Shown in pieces: positions 38,201-46,700 of a stretch of DNA of 64,000 bases. A program made the position numbers and the translations under genes. Source of the DNA: CAZMSD01 sp964568855. GTDB lineage: Bacteria > CAIWAD01. Location of the stretch: NCBI GenBank assembly GCA_964568855.1, contig CAZMSD010000021.1:3852-67851 (forward strand). Reading direction: 5' to 3'. Below the pieces are notes generated by a model that was not told where the DNA came from, searched no databases, and was given only the letters and a program-made list of their open reading frames with translations. Each line of letters opens with the position of its first letter. The stretch's first letter is position 1.

Positions 38201-38551
38201 CTGCGGGGCAGCGCGATCTACCACCGGGAAGGGGACCGCTACGCGCTGGGCAACGGTGAATTCCGCTTTCCGCTGCTGCGCTACCTGGCTACCGGTTGGC
38301 CCTTTAACTTTTCGATCATCAACCTGCGGGGGGCGCTGTTCATGGACCTGGGCACGGCCTGGTACGGGGAGCGGGGTTTCGACGCCTTCGACGAGGACGG
38401 GCACCTGCAGGACCTGTTGCTGGGTTACGGCTGGGGTTTCCGGATCGACGCCGGCTTGATCCTGGCGAAATTCGACTGGGCCTGGTCCTCCCGCCTGGAC
38501 GGCGATCCCGACGGCCCGCAGTTCATCTTCACGCTGGGAACCGAGTTGTAA
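35204..38551 (+). CDS. Zincin-like / beta-propeller / outer-membrane barrel fusion protein
   Basis: 1115 residues. A signal segment (about 18-38) is followed by a peptidase-MA-like domain with 'HHELNHAF' (HEXXH at 153-157) and 'WFAEGSSEYV' (third ligand Glu184), so the gluzincin metal site looks complete. Residues ~300-640 hold TolB/PD40 propeller blades ('ISPSGDRIVYLSDRTGYFDLY', 'WSPDGRRIAFVALQAGHSDIWLQDL', 'FSTDGRYLLFTSDRG'). From ~770 the sequence becomes aromatic/polar strand-rich and ends 'GPQFIFTLGTEL', like an Omp85/surface-antigen barrel. Likely an outer-membrane protein with a periplasmic sensing or proteolytic head. It lies upstream of a PreP-like peptidase gene. Confidence 0.8.
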   Translation: MMILDPRHPFRFRQLAALRLLAWICLPALLAMAATEAAGFGKNKVQYEYRHWKYIQSEHFDIYFYGDGYDQAVFTAAVADSAYGVLTQDYDWELPQGERIVIVTYQNHNDFGNTNLTFGLVPEGTGGFTEFFKNRVVIPFEGSWEDYRHVIHHELNHAFQLSMFYGESVLTGAIRFPLPLWFAEGSSEYVSRNGWDREANMYMADAVTAGYLPEIPYLRGFLNYKGGQSIFCFIEDEFGREKIAELMHKVRSMRNIERAFESTLGMDVEDLSKEWKTYLKRIYWPVIQDRRLANEMADRITDHLELENFVNNSPAISPSGDRIVYLSDRTGYFDLYSLHIREPDKHRRILQGQQSGSFEELHWLRPGIGWAPDEQRIVFASKAAERDALFIIDAERGKVLEKYEYDLLGVFSPAWSPDGRRIAFVALQAGHSDIWLQDLETGEIRRLTDDRYSDFDPSFSTDGRYLLFTSDRGDDLSRDSMFHISGRDYYDNDIYLADLESSGILRLTDLPYDVRTPIWTGAPDPKRGAAYSGSSPGALRSAAVLKERPAGTGAGEIFFVCDAGGAYNLYSLPARPYVEALAAGSVAVDSPPRPERRSNVLTGVFQPSVSRGGKLLFTSFENGGYDIFLHKNLHLLERLGPIPDDDRDLLPFNRIREVALEPDSVIRIHEEQEAGLEWRRYDFTRLAEERREREEDPGPDGAEAGGTRLKAGVAVPGAESARFDEEGNYLAHDYRLRFSPDMAVAQAQYSDLFGFQGVSQVMFSDLMGNHRIFAYLNLYNRIEFSNIHLYYQFLARRVNYEGGVFRYVRYLSGEVINRYYRDNLYGGELNASYPVNRFLRLSLENRWATIARDSLNSLNYEEDSYGAAVYHDYIKGHFLTSALSLTFDNALWGGTGPVNGLRGRLTYTRGFPVAGNRDVGNDFHSLETDFRRYLRLDNDLHFAFRLAAGASFGPTPQRFFLGGSPNWVNTKFFKAEQDSSDNLLRSDIDELYYSGFVQPLRGSAIYHREGDRYALGNGEFRFPLLRYLATGWPFNFSIINLRGALFMDLGTAWYGERGFDAFDEDGHLQDLLLGYGWGFRIDAGLILAKFDWAWSSRLDGDPDGPQFIFTLGTEL

Positions 38552-38577
38552 ACAACCCGGGAACGGAAAGGGCCTCC

Positions 38578-41574
38578 ATGATCCGCGATCCCCGCAACCC
38601 AGATGCGCAACCGGGCGAGGCCCTCCACGGCTACTCGATCCTGCGCCGCGAAAAAGTTTCCCATCTCCGCGCGCTGTATTACGAGCTGGAGCACGAAGCC
38701 ACCGGGGCGCGTCACGCGCACCTGAGCCTGGACCAGGACGAGAATGTCTTCCTGGTCAGCTTCCGCACGGTGCCCGGGGACTCCACCGGCGTGGCTCACA
38801 TCCTGGAGCACACGATCCTCGAGGGCTCGCAGTCCTTCCCCGTGAAGATGTTCGCCAGGCTCACCGGCCGCTCGCTGAACAGCTTCATCAACGCCATGAC
38901 CGCCAGCGACCGTACCAGTTACCCCTTCGCCACCACCAGCGAGGAGGACTACCACAATCTGCTCACCCGCTACCTGGACGCCGTGTATCACCCCTTGCTG
39001 CGCAGCGAGAGCTTCCTGCAGGAGGGCTGGCGCCTGGAATTCGAGGACCCCGGGGACGAATCGACCCCGCTGGTCTTCCGCGGCGTGGTCTACAACGAGA
39101 TGAAGGCGGCGCTGTCCAGGCCCGAGCGTCGCTTCCACCGCGCGATCCTGCGCGCGCTGTTTCCCGACCTGTGCTATGCGCACGAGTCGGGGGGCGACCC
39201 GCGGGAGATTCCACGCCTGAGCGAGGAGGACTGGCGCGGTTTCCACCGGCGGCACTACTATCCCGGGAATTCCTGGACCTACACCTTCGGGTGCTTTCCG
39301 CTGGCCCCGATCCTCGAGCGGATCGACGGCGTGATAGCTCCCTTCGGTCGCCGCGAAGCCCGCCGGCTGGGGCGGCAGGACCGAACCGAGGCATGCCGCA
39401 GGGAGTTGGCCAGCTATCCCGCCGGGACCGAGAGTCCCGGCCGGGAAGCGGGCGAGGACGGACCTTCGGGCGAGCGGGAGACGCGTGATACTCAACCGCC
39501 CTGCATGGCGGCCGTCTGCTGGAGGCTCAACCACCAGACCGACCTGCTGGCCTCCCTCGAGCTGGGCTTCCTTTTCGAAATCCTGGCGGGCGGTCTCTCG
39601 GCCCCGCTCAACCGGGCCCTGCTCGACGGCGGCCTGGCCCCGGCCCTGGCGCCGGTCGGCTTCGAGAGCCAGAACGTGATGACCAGCTTCTCGGTGGGCT
39701 TGAAGGGACTCAAGCCCGAGAGCCTCGACGATCTCGAGCGGCTGGTCCTGAGAACGCTCGATCGGTTGGCCCGGGAAGGGGTCGATCCCGCCCTGGTGCA
39801 GGCCGGCCTGGATCGCTTCGAGCTGGAGATCCGTGAGCAGTCGAGGATCGGCGGGATGCCCTACGGCCTGGGACTGGGCTACTTCGCCCTGCCCCACTGG
39901 ATGGCCGGAGGCGACCTGCTGCGCTCGCTGCGCAACGACGCGCTCCTGGCGGAGTTGCGCGAGCGGGCGGAGCGGCCGGGCTTTCTGAGCGGATTGATCC
40001 GGCGCTGGCTGCTCGAGAACGACCAGCGTGTCACGGTGCTGCTCAGCCCGGATCGCGGCGGCCTCGAGCGCATGGACGAGGAGCTGACCGGCGAGCTTCG
40101 CCGGCTGCGCGGTGACCTGAATCCCGAAAAGTGCCGGGAAATAGTGGACCGGGCCGGCTCGCTGGAGCGCTACCGGCGGCGCGCGGAGGACCTGGACTGC
40201 ATGCCCGTGCTCCATCCCGAGCGGCAGCCGCGCGAGGCCCGGCGACTGCCTTCCGAGCGCACGCGTCTGGCGGGGAGGACCGCGCTGCTGCACGACCAGC
40301 CCACCAACGGCTTGTGTCACCTGAGGATGGCTTTTCCCCTGGATCCCGCGCATCCCGACCTGCCTCTGGTGGACCTGCTGGGATGGTTGCCCCGCCTGGG
40401 CGCTGGCGACCTGAGCGTCGAGGAGACCGAGCGGCGCATCAAGTCCGCCACCAGCGGCATCGGTGTCGGTTCATTCCATTGCCTGCCCTGCGGGAATTCT
40501 CAGGGCCTGCACATGCTGAACGTGGACACGGCCTGCCTGTGGCGGCGATCCGAAGATTGCCTGGAGATCCTGACGGAGCTGTTGTATCACCCGCGCCTGG
40601 ACGACGAGCGGCGGCTGACCGAATTGCTCAGGATGCGGCAGACGAATCTGCGATCGCAGGTGGTGGGATCGGCGCTGCATCTGGCCGTGAACGACGCCGT
40701 TTCGCGGGTCTCGCCCATCGGCGCCTGCCTGCGCAAGGTCGAGGGCATCTCCTTCGTCCAGCGCGTGCAGCGGCTGCGCTCGGAGGGAGGCGAACTCGGT
40801 CAGGCCCTGGGCCGTCTGCTGAGAGAGGCCCTGGACGCTCCGGGGGCCATCTTCGGGCTGACCGGCGAGACGGAGAACCTGAGGCGGTTTCGGGAGCTCA
40901 TCGAAGGGCGCTGGCCCGCCCCTCTCGAAGAGGCTGAGCGGGCCGTGGGAACGACATCCGGCGCCCAGGCTGTGCGGGAGGCGGGTTCGCTGCGGGCCTG
41001 GATCGCGGACGTGGACGGCGCCTTCGTGGCCGAGGCCTTTCCCGCGCCCTCCTGCGGTCACCCGCAGGCGCCGCTGCTCTACCTGCTGGGGATGCTGATG
41101 ATCAGGCCGCTCTACGAACGGATCAGGGCGGCCGGCGGAGCTTACGGCTCGCGGGCCGCTTACGATTGGAGCAGCCGCTCTTTCTCCATGCTCTCCTGGC
41201 GCGATCCGCGCATCGCCGGCACGCTTGAGGATTTCGCCGCGGTACGCGCCTGGTGCGCCGAAGCCGCTTTCGGCGAGGAGGATCTGCGGGGCGCGAAGAT
41301 CGAGGCCCTCCGCCGGCTGGATGCGCCGCTGCTGCCGCAGGAGCTGGGCGCCCAGAGCTTCAGCAATTACCTGATCGGCCGCGACCAGGAGATGCGGGAC
41401 CGCTTCCGGGCCGCCCTGCTGGATGCCGGCCCCGAAGACCTGGCACGCTGTGCGGTCGAATTCTTCGACTCAGGGCCGGCTGCCAGCCGGTCGGTGGTCT
41501 GCGCCGAACGGCAGCTGGACAACGGCGCGCTGGAAGGCCTGGATTGCCTGCGGGAGCGGGTCCTGGAGGGTTGA
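38578..41574 (+). CDS. M16C (PreP-type) metallopeptidase
   Basis: 998 residues, the usual PreP size. Inverted zinc motif HXXEH at 74-78 in 'GVAHILEHTILEGSQ', followed by 'GRSLNSFINAMTASDRTSYPFATTSEEDYHNLL' and 'VYHPLL', which are M16C signatures. The distal Glu is probably in 'VVYNEMKAA'. The enzyme encloses and degrades unfolded peptides in a two-half chamber. No signal peptide, so cytoplasmic unless exported otherwise. It follows the zincin-propeller-barrel gene by 26 bases and precedes accC by 32 bases. Four GTGAYAC motifs plus one at 38985 fall inside it, the highest local density. Confidence 0.93.
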   Translation: MIRDPRNPDAQPGEALHGYSILRREKVSHLRALYYELEHEATGARHAHLSLDQDENVFLVSFRTVPGDSTGVAHILEHTILEGSQSFPVKMFARLTGRSLNSFINAMTASDRTSYPFATTSEEDYHNLLTRYLDAVYHPLLRSESFLQEGWRLEFEDPGDESTPLVFRGVVYNEMKAALSRPERRFHRAILRALFPDLCYAHESGGDPREIPRLSEEDWRGFHRRHYYPGNSWTYTFGCFPLAPILERIDGVIAPFGRREARRLGRQDRTEACRRELASYPAGTESPGREAGEDGPSGERETRDTQPPCMAAVCWRLNHQTDLLASLELGFLFEILAGGLSAPLNRALLDGGLAPALAPVGFESQNVMTSFSVGLKGLKPESLDDLERLVLRTLDRLAREGVDPALVQAGLDRFELEIREQSRIGGMPYGLGLGYFALPHWMAGGDLLRSLRNDALLAELRERAERPGFLSGLIRRWLLENDQRVTVLLSPDRGGLERMDEELTGELRRLRGDLNPEKCREIVDRAGSLERYRRRAEDLDCMPVLHPERQPREARRLPSERTRLAGRTALLHDQPTNGLCHLRMAFPLDPAHPDLPLVDLLGWLPRLGAGDLSVEETERRIKSATSGIGVGSFHCLPCGNSQGLHMLNVDTACLWRRSEDCLEILTELLYHPRLDDERRLTELLRMRQTNLRSQVVGSALHLAVNDAVSRVSPIGACLRKVEGISFVQRVQRLRSEGGELGQALGRLLREALDAPGAIFGLTGETENLRRFRELIEGRWPAPLEEAERAVGTTSGAQAVREAGSLRAWIADVDGAFVAEAFPAPSCGHPQAPLLYLLGMLMIRPLYERIRAAGGAYGSRAAYDWSSRSFSMLSWRDPRIAGTLEDFAAVRAWCAEAAFGEEDLRGAKIEALRRLDAPLLPQELGAQSFSNYLIGRDQEMRDRFRAALLDAGPEDLARCAVEFFDSGPAASRSVVCAERQLDNGALEGLDCLRERVLEG

Positions 41575-41606
41575 GTACGGCCAAGAAGCCCAGGGAGGGG
41601 AGGGGC

Positions 41607-43169
41607 ATGTTCAGCAAGATCCTGGTGGCCAACCGCGGTGAAATCGCCCTCAGGGTGATCCGCACGGCCCGGGAGATGGCCGTGGGCACCGTGGCCGTGT
41701 ACTCGGAGGCGGACCGCTGCGCCCTGCACGTGGTAGAGGCCGACGAGGCGGTCTGCATCGGGGGCCCGCCCAGCAACCAGAGTTACCTGCGCGGCGAGCG
41801 GATAATCGCGGAAGCCCTGCGGCTGGGTGCCGAGGCCGTTCATCCGGGCTACGGCTTCCTGGCCGAGAACGCGGATTTCGCCCGCGCCTGCGAGGGAGCG
41901 GGGCTGGTTTTCATCGGCCCCTCGGCGGAGGTAATCGAGTCCCTGGGCTCGAAAACCAACGCGCGGCGTATCATGCAGGAGGCGGGCGTTCCCGTAGTGC
42001 CCGGATCCGGCGAGGCGGTGGAAGATCCCGGACCCGCGCTCGAGCAGGCCCGCGAGATCGGCTTCCCGGTGATGATCAAGGCCGCGGCGGGCGGCGGCGG
42101 CAAGGGCATGCGCCTGATCTACGAGCAGCGGGACCTGCCGGCGGCCCTGGAGGCCGCCAGGCGGGAAGCGGCGGGCGCCTTCGCCAGCGCCGAAGTATAC
42201 ATCGAGAAGTACCTCGAAGAGCCGCATCACATCGAGGTCCAGGTGCTGGCCGACGCCTGGGGAAACGTGATCCACCTGGGTGAGCGCGAGTGCAGCATCC
42301 AGCGCCGGCACCAGAAGGTGGTCGAGGAAAGCCCCAGCCCCTTTGTGACACAGAAACTGCGACGGGCGGTGTGCGGCACGGCCGTCCGCGCGGCCTCAGC
42401 GGCGGGCTACGTCAACGCGGGCACGGTGGAGTTCCTCGTAGACCGTCACCGCAAGCACTATTTTCTCGAGATGAACACCAGGCTGCAGGTGGAGCACCCT
42501 GTGACGGAGCTGGTCACCGGTGTGGACCTGGTGCGCGAACAGCTCAGGGTGGCCGCAGGGGAGGAACTGTCCTGCAGGCAGGAGGACATCCATCCCAGGG
42601 GCCACGCCATCGAATGCCGGATCTGCGCCGAGGATCCGCTGGAGAATTTCCTGCCCGACTCGGGACTCATCCACATGCACCGCCTGCCTGACGGTCCCGG
42701 CGTGCGGGTGGATTCGGGCGTCCGCCGGGGCAGCGAGGTGAGCGTGCATTACGATCCGCTGCTGGCCAAGCTGGTCTGCTGGGCCGCCGACCGGCCGGCG
42801 GCCATTGCCCGCATGCTGCGTGCCCTGGGCGAGTACCGCCTGCACGGGGTGCGCAACAACATAGATTTCTGCCGCTGGGTGATGGAGCACGAGGAATTCC
42901 GCGCGGGCGAATACAGCACCCATTTCATCGATCGGCACTACGATCCGGCAGCGCTGCCAGCGGCCGCCGAAGACGAACAGCTGGCCGCCGAAGTGGCCGA
43001 GATCCTGCAGGACGCGCGCCTGTCCATCAGTGCGCAGCTTCCCCTGCCGGAAGCCGGCGAGGAAGAGAGTCCCCACCCGGCGCCCGCGGTGATGTTGCGG
43101 GACCGCAGCGGCCGGGTGGCCTGGTCCGAACCCAGTGTCTGGGCCTGGAAGTTCAGGAGGGGCCGATGA
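41607..43169 (+). CDS. accC: Biotin carboxylase (acetyl/propionyl-CoA carboxylase alpha type)
   Basis: 520 residues. Carboxylates biotin on the carrier protein with ATP and bicarbonate. 'FSKILVANRGEIALRVIRTARE', 'GYGFLAENADFA', ATP-grasp 'AAAGGGGKGMRLIYE', 'HHIEVQVLADAWGNVIHLGERECSIQRRHQKVVEESPSP', 'FLEMNTRLQVEHPVTELVTGVDLV' and 'GHAIECRICAEDP' give an unmistakable match. About 60 residues beyond the ~450 core form a C-terminal extension. GGGAGGGGAGGGG precedes the ATG. Stop overlaps the biotin-carrier gene by ATGA; no carboxyltransferase gene is in the window. Confidence 0.96.
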   Translation: MFSKILVANRGEIALRVIRTAREMAVGTVAVYSEADRCALHVVEADEAVCIGGPPSNQSYLRGERIIAEALRLGAEAVHPGYGFLAENADFARACEGAGLVFIGPSAEVIESLGSKTNARRIMQEAGVPVVPGSGEAVEDPGPALEQAREIGFPVMIKAAAGGGGKGMRLIYEQRDLPAALEAARREAAGAFASAEVYIEKYLEEPHHIEVQVLADAWGNVIHLGERECSIQRRHQKVVEESPSPFVTQKLRRAVCGTAVRAASAAGYVNAGTVEFLVDRHRKHYFLEMNTRLQVEHPVTELVTGVDLVREQLRVAAGEELSCRQEDIHPRGHAIECRICAEDPLENFLPDSGLIHMHRLPDGPGVRVDSGVRRGSEVSVHYDPLLAKLVCWAADRPAAIARMLRALGEYRLHGVRNNIDFCRWVMEHEEFRAGEYSTHFIDRHYDPAALPAAAEDEQLAAEVAEILQDARLSISAQLPLPEAGEEESPHPAPAVMLRDRSGRVAWSEPSVWAWKFRRGR

Positions 43170-43657
43170 AACGCTACGTGGCCGTTCGAGGAGAGCGCGT
43201 GATCCCGCTGGCCTGGCGGGGGAACTGCGCCACCGGCAGCGTGATCCACGAGGAGCGCGAAACGGCGGTGGACGGGCGCTGGATCGACGGGGAGCTCTCA
43301 GTGCGCCTGGGCGACCGGATCTACCGTGTGGAACGCCTGGGCGGCGGGCGCTGCCGCGTGAACGGCCGTGAATTCTCCGTCAATCTGCGCAGCGAACTGC
43401 AGCACCGCTTCGCCGAGTTCGGCGCCGGAGACGAGGACGGCCCTGGCCTGCGGCTAGAAGTGCCCATGCCCGGACGGGTGGTCAAGGTGCTGGTCAAACC
43501 CGGGGAAGAGGTGCAGAAGGGCCAGGGCCTGGTGATCGTGGAAGCGATGAAGATGGAAAACGAGCTGAAGGCCCAGAGCTCCGGGGTGGTGAAAACGCTG
43601 CACGTGGACGTGGGGCAGAGCGTGGAGAAGGGCACGCTGCTGCTGGAACTGGAGTAA
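43166..43657 (+). CDS. Biotin carboxyl carrier protein (biotinyl domain)
   Basis: 163 residues. The C-terminal 70 residues form a biotinyl domain with the modified Lys in 'VEAMKMEN', preceded by 'APMPG'-like 'VPMPGRVVKVLVKPGEEVQKGQGL'. The N-terminal ~85 residues ('RYVAVRGERVIPLAWRGNCATGSVIHEE...') form a strand-rich region seen at the end of propionyl-CoA carboxylase alpha chains. The alpha chain is therefore split into two genes here. ATGA overlap with accC implies coupled translation and a 1:1 complex. Confidence 0.92.
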   Translation: MKRYVAVRGERVIPLAWRGNCATGSVIHEERETAVDGRWIDGELSVRLGDRIYRVERLGGGRCRVNGREFSVNLRSELQHRFAEFGAGDEDGPGLRLEVPMPGRVVKVLVKPGEEVQKGQGLVIVEAMKMENELKAQSSGVVKTLHVDVGQSVEKGTLLLELE

Positions 43658-43714
43658 GCCGGTCGGTGCATGTTGCCCGAGTCACGCTGGGGCACCAGCC
43701 AAGATCACGGCGCA

Positions 43715-46498
43715 TCACAACAGACTCCGCGGATTTCCCTCCTCGTCGCGGCCCCGGCAGGCCAGGCGCAGCACCATGGCGGGAAGGCGGCCCGGACCCA
43801 GCAGAGCCTCGCATATTTCCGCGGGCCTTAGATTGGTCGCATTCGTGGTGCGCTGCCGGATCAGCAGGGCTTCGCGCCCCGCCGGGATGCCCGCCAGAGC
43901 GGCCCAGGGATCCGTCTTCACCAGCTTGGCGCTTTCCACAAGCTCGAGCAGATCCAGCTCGCGGACCCGGCCCTTACGGATCACCTGCACGGGCAGCCGC
44001 CCGCGCGCACGTCCTTCCTCAAGCTTTACCCCTAGACGCTCCTCTGCGGATGCGGCATCTCCCGCGCTGCGGTCCTCCCGCTTTTCATGGTCGGGCAGGA
44101 CCAGCAGCAGGTCTATCCAGCACAGCGCCGCCGCCAGCTTGGGAGCACGTTTCTCCAGCAATCGCGCGCCCGTGAATTCCAGACCCTGCGGGGCGACGGA
44201 ATTCAGCAGCCCGCAGAGTTCGTCCATCGCCGGGGCCATTGACGGATCGTCCGCCAGCGAGAATTCCAGGTACTCTTCCAGCGCAGCCGCGCCCAGTCCC
44301 AGGGCGGGACCGTAGGAAATCACGGGCTTGGGCTTGAATCCCCGGCTGAAGTGCAGCGACAGGCCGCTCCGGCGCAGCACCTGGGGCAGGCTGCGCACCA
44401 GGTCCAGCTGGCTCAGCAGGCGCGCGGGACCCAGCTTGCGGTAGCGCAGGCGGACTCTCCGCGGCGGCTCGGGCGCGGAATCTCCGGGCTGTGACACGGG
44501 CTCCGATCCGGCAGGGATCGCGAGAGATTCCTCCCCCTGCCCTTCGTCGCGGGGCTGTGTAACACGCTCCAGGCGCCCAAGCCGGCGGATGCGCTCCGCG
44601 CGCATATTCTCTAAGTCGCATTCGAATCCGCAGTCGTAGCAGACCAGCGGCCGTTTGTCGGCCTTCGCCGCACCCTCGCTGCCGTGAGGCACCTGCTGGC
44701 CCGCGGCTTTGCCGCAGGGTGGACTGGGCTTGCCGGCCAGTGCCCGGCGATACTCGCGAGCAAGGAAACCTTCCTCGAGACCGACATGAATGTGATCCCA
44801 GGGGAGGCGTGCCTCGAGAGGCAGCGCATCGAGGAACAACCTGTGGTCCAGTCCCTGCTGCTCTTCCCATTCCTTGATGGCGGCCCGCCAGGCGGTCCAG
44901 TTCAGACGGTCGTCCCAGCTGTCGAAACGGGCGCCCCTGCGCCAGGCCGCCTCGAGCAGCTCGGCACAGCGGATATCCCCCCGGCCCAGGATTCCTTCCA
45001 GCGTGCCCAGCCGGGGATCATGCCGCTTGAGCTGGATGCCGCGGGGGCGGCGCTCGTTCCACAGCAGCTCCCACTTGCGTTCGAGTTCCTCGGGCCGGTC
45101 CATGGCGCACCACTGGAAAGGCGTGTGGGGCTTGGGCACGTGACTGGAAACCGAAACCGAGATGCGCGGGCCGCCCCGGTAGCCGCGTCCGATGCGCAGG
45201 GCCTCCCGGGCCAGGTGCATGATTCCCGCCAGGTCCTCGTCCCGCTCGCTCGGCAGGCCCATCATGAAATACAGCTTGATCCGGGACCAGCCACGCGAGA
45301 AGACCCGGTGGCAGGTGGCGTAGAGATCCTCCTCGCCGATGTTCTTGTTGATCACGTCGCGCAGGCGCCGGCTGCCGGCTTCGGGCGCGAAGGTGAGACC
45401 GGTGGCCTTGACGCTGGCGATCTCGTCCAGCAGCTGCTCGGAGAGGCCGTAGGCCCTCAGGCTGGAGATGCCCAGGCCCACCTTCAGCGGCCTGAGCCCC
45501 TCCATCAGGCGGGGAACCAGGGGCGCCAGGCAGGAATAGTCCGCGGGCGAGAGCGAGGTCAGGGAGGCCTCGTCGTAGCCGCCCTTACGCAGTGCCGAAT
45601 GCAGCCGCTCGATAACCTCCTCGGGATCGCGCTCGCGGACGGGGCGGTAGATCATCCCGGCCTGGCAGAAGCGGCAGCCCTCAGTGCAGCCCCGGGCGAG
45701 CTCGATCGAGAGGCGGTCGAACACGGCTTCGCTCAAGGCCACGGGCGAGTCGTCCGGGAAGGGATGGCCCGCCAGCGTGGGGAGCACCCGGCGCCGGATC
45801 TTTCCCGGGAGTCCCTTGACTTTGGGTCCAGTCACGTACATCAGGCCCGAAACGGGGCAGGCCTGGCGCTTGTAGAACCGGTGACAGTAGACGCCTTCCA
45901 GTTCCGCCAGTTCGCGCAGGATCGCCTCCCTGCCCAGACCGGCGGCGCGCGCGCGGCCCGTCAGGCGCAGCAGTTCCGGCAGCGCCTCCTCGCCGTCGCC
46001 AACTAGGAAGGCGTCGATGAAGGGGGCCATAGTCTCGGGATGAGTCGCCGATGGTCCCCCGGCGATCACCACCGGATCGTCATCGCCGCGCTTTGCGGCC
46101 CTCAGCGGAATGCCCCCCAGGTCCAGCATGGTCAGCACGTTGCTGTAGGTCAGCTCGTACTGCAGCGAGAAGCCCACCACGTCGAATTCGCTCAAGGGTC
46201 GGCGGTTCTCGAGGCTGAGCAGCGGCAGCCCCGCGCGGCGCAGCTCCCTTTCCATGTCGAACCAGGGGCAGAGGCAGCGCTCCATCAGCAGGTCGTCGCA
46301 GTCGTTCAGCAGCGAGTAGAGGATCTTCGTGCCCAGGTGGCTCATGCCGATCTCGTAGAGGTCGGGAAAGCAGAGCACGAAGCGAGTGCTGAGCCGCGGA
46401 TCCTCCCAGCGGCGGCGGCGCATGTTGTATTCGCCCCCGACGTAGCGGCTGGGTTTTTCCACCTTCAAGAGCAGGTCGGCGTATGGATGATCGATCAA
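43715..46498 (-). CDS. B12-binding-like radical SAM protein (TIGR03960/TIGR03936 fusion)
   Basis: 927 residues. 'RFVLCFPDLYEIGMSHLGTKILYSLLN' and 'DVVGFSLQYELTYSNVLTMLDLGGIPL' form the N-terminal Rossmann-like domain. The radical SAM cluster is 'CTEGCRFCQAG' (CxxxCxxC), followed by 'EEVIERLHSALRKGGYDEASLTSLSPADYSCL' and 'GLTFAPEAGSRRLRDVINKNIGEEDL'. The last ~250 residues ('RLRYRKLGPARLLSQLDLVRSLPQVLRRSGL') are the DUF2344 domain that is often a separate gene. Function is uncertain, though these families are often discussed with tRNA/rRNA modification. Start is TTG at 46498 with GGGAG upstream. Confidence 0.9.
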   Translation of the reverse strand: MIDHPYADLLLKVEKPSRYVGGEYNMRRRRWEDPRLSTRFVLCFPDLYEIGMSHLGTKILYSLLNDCDDLLMERCLCPWFDMERELRRAGLPLLSLENRRPLSEFDVVGFSLQYELTYSNVLTMLDLGGIPLRAAKRGDDDPVVIAGGPSATHPETMAPFIDAFLVGDGEEALPELLRLTGRARAAGLGREAILRELAELEGVYCHRFYKRQACPVSGLMYVTGPKVKGLPGKIRRRVLPTLAGHPFPDDSPVALSEAVFDRLSIELARGCTEGCRFCQAGMIYRPVRERDPEEVIERLHSALRKGGYDEASLTSLSPADYSCLAPLVPRLMEGLRPLKVGLGISSLRAYGLSEQLLDEIASVKATGLTFAPEAGSRRLRDVINKNIGEEDLYATCHRVFSRGWSRIKLYFMMGLPSERDEDLAGIMHLAREALRIGRGYRGGPRISVSVSSHVPKPHTPFQWCAMDRPEELERKWELLWNERRPRGIQLKRHDPRLGTLEGILGRGDIRCAELLEAAWRRGARFDSWDDRLNWTAWRAAIKEWEEQQGLDHRLFLDALPLEARLPWDHIHVGLEEGFLAREYRRALAGKPSPPCGKAAGQQVPHGSEGAAKADKRPLVCYDCGFECDLENMRAERIRRLGRLERVTQPRDEGQGEESLAIPAGSEPVSQPGDSAPEPPRRVRLRYRKLGPARLLSQLDLVRSLPQVLRRSGLSLHFSRGFKPKPVISYGPALGLGAAALEEYLEFSLADDPSMAPAMDELCGLLNSVAPQGLEFTGARLLEKRAPKLAAALCWIDLLLVLPDHEKREDRSAGDAASAEERLGVKLEEGRARGRLPVQVIRKGRVRELDLLELVESAKLVKTDPWAALAGIPAGREALLIRQRTTNATNLRPAEICEALLGPGRLPAMVLRLACRGRDEEGNPRSLL

Positions 46499-46700
46499 GG
46501 AGGCTCCCGTCCCGGGACTTCTTAATCCCCTGCCGGAAGACGGCGGATCCTGTCCCTTTCGTCCAAATTGGCGAATCCCGGTCAGAAGAAAGCGCGCGCT
46601 CCGGGCGCCGGGGCCTTCGTGGGCGGGAAGGCGGATTGTGGTACCTTGAGCTACAGATCAACCGGTCCTGCACCGATAGGGAGACCATGGGAGCGAGACG

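Noticed and set aside
43688..43701. Small hairpin GCTGG-GGCA-CCAGC between the biotin carrier and radical SAM genes
   Set aside because: Only five base pairs and no T-run; not convincing as a terminator.
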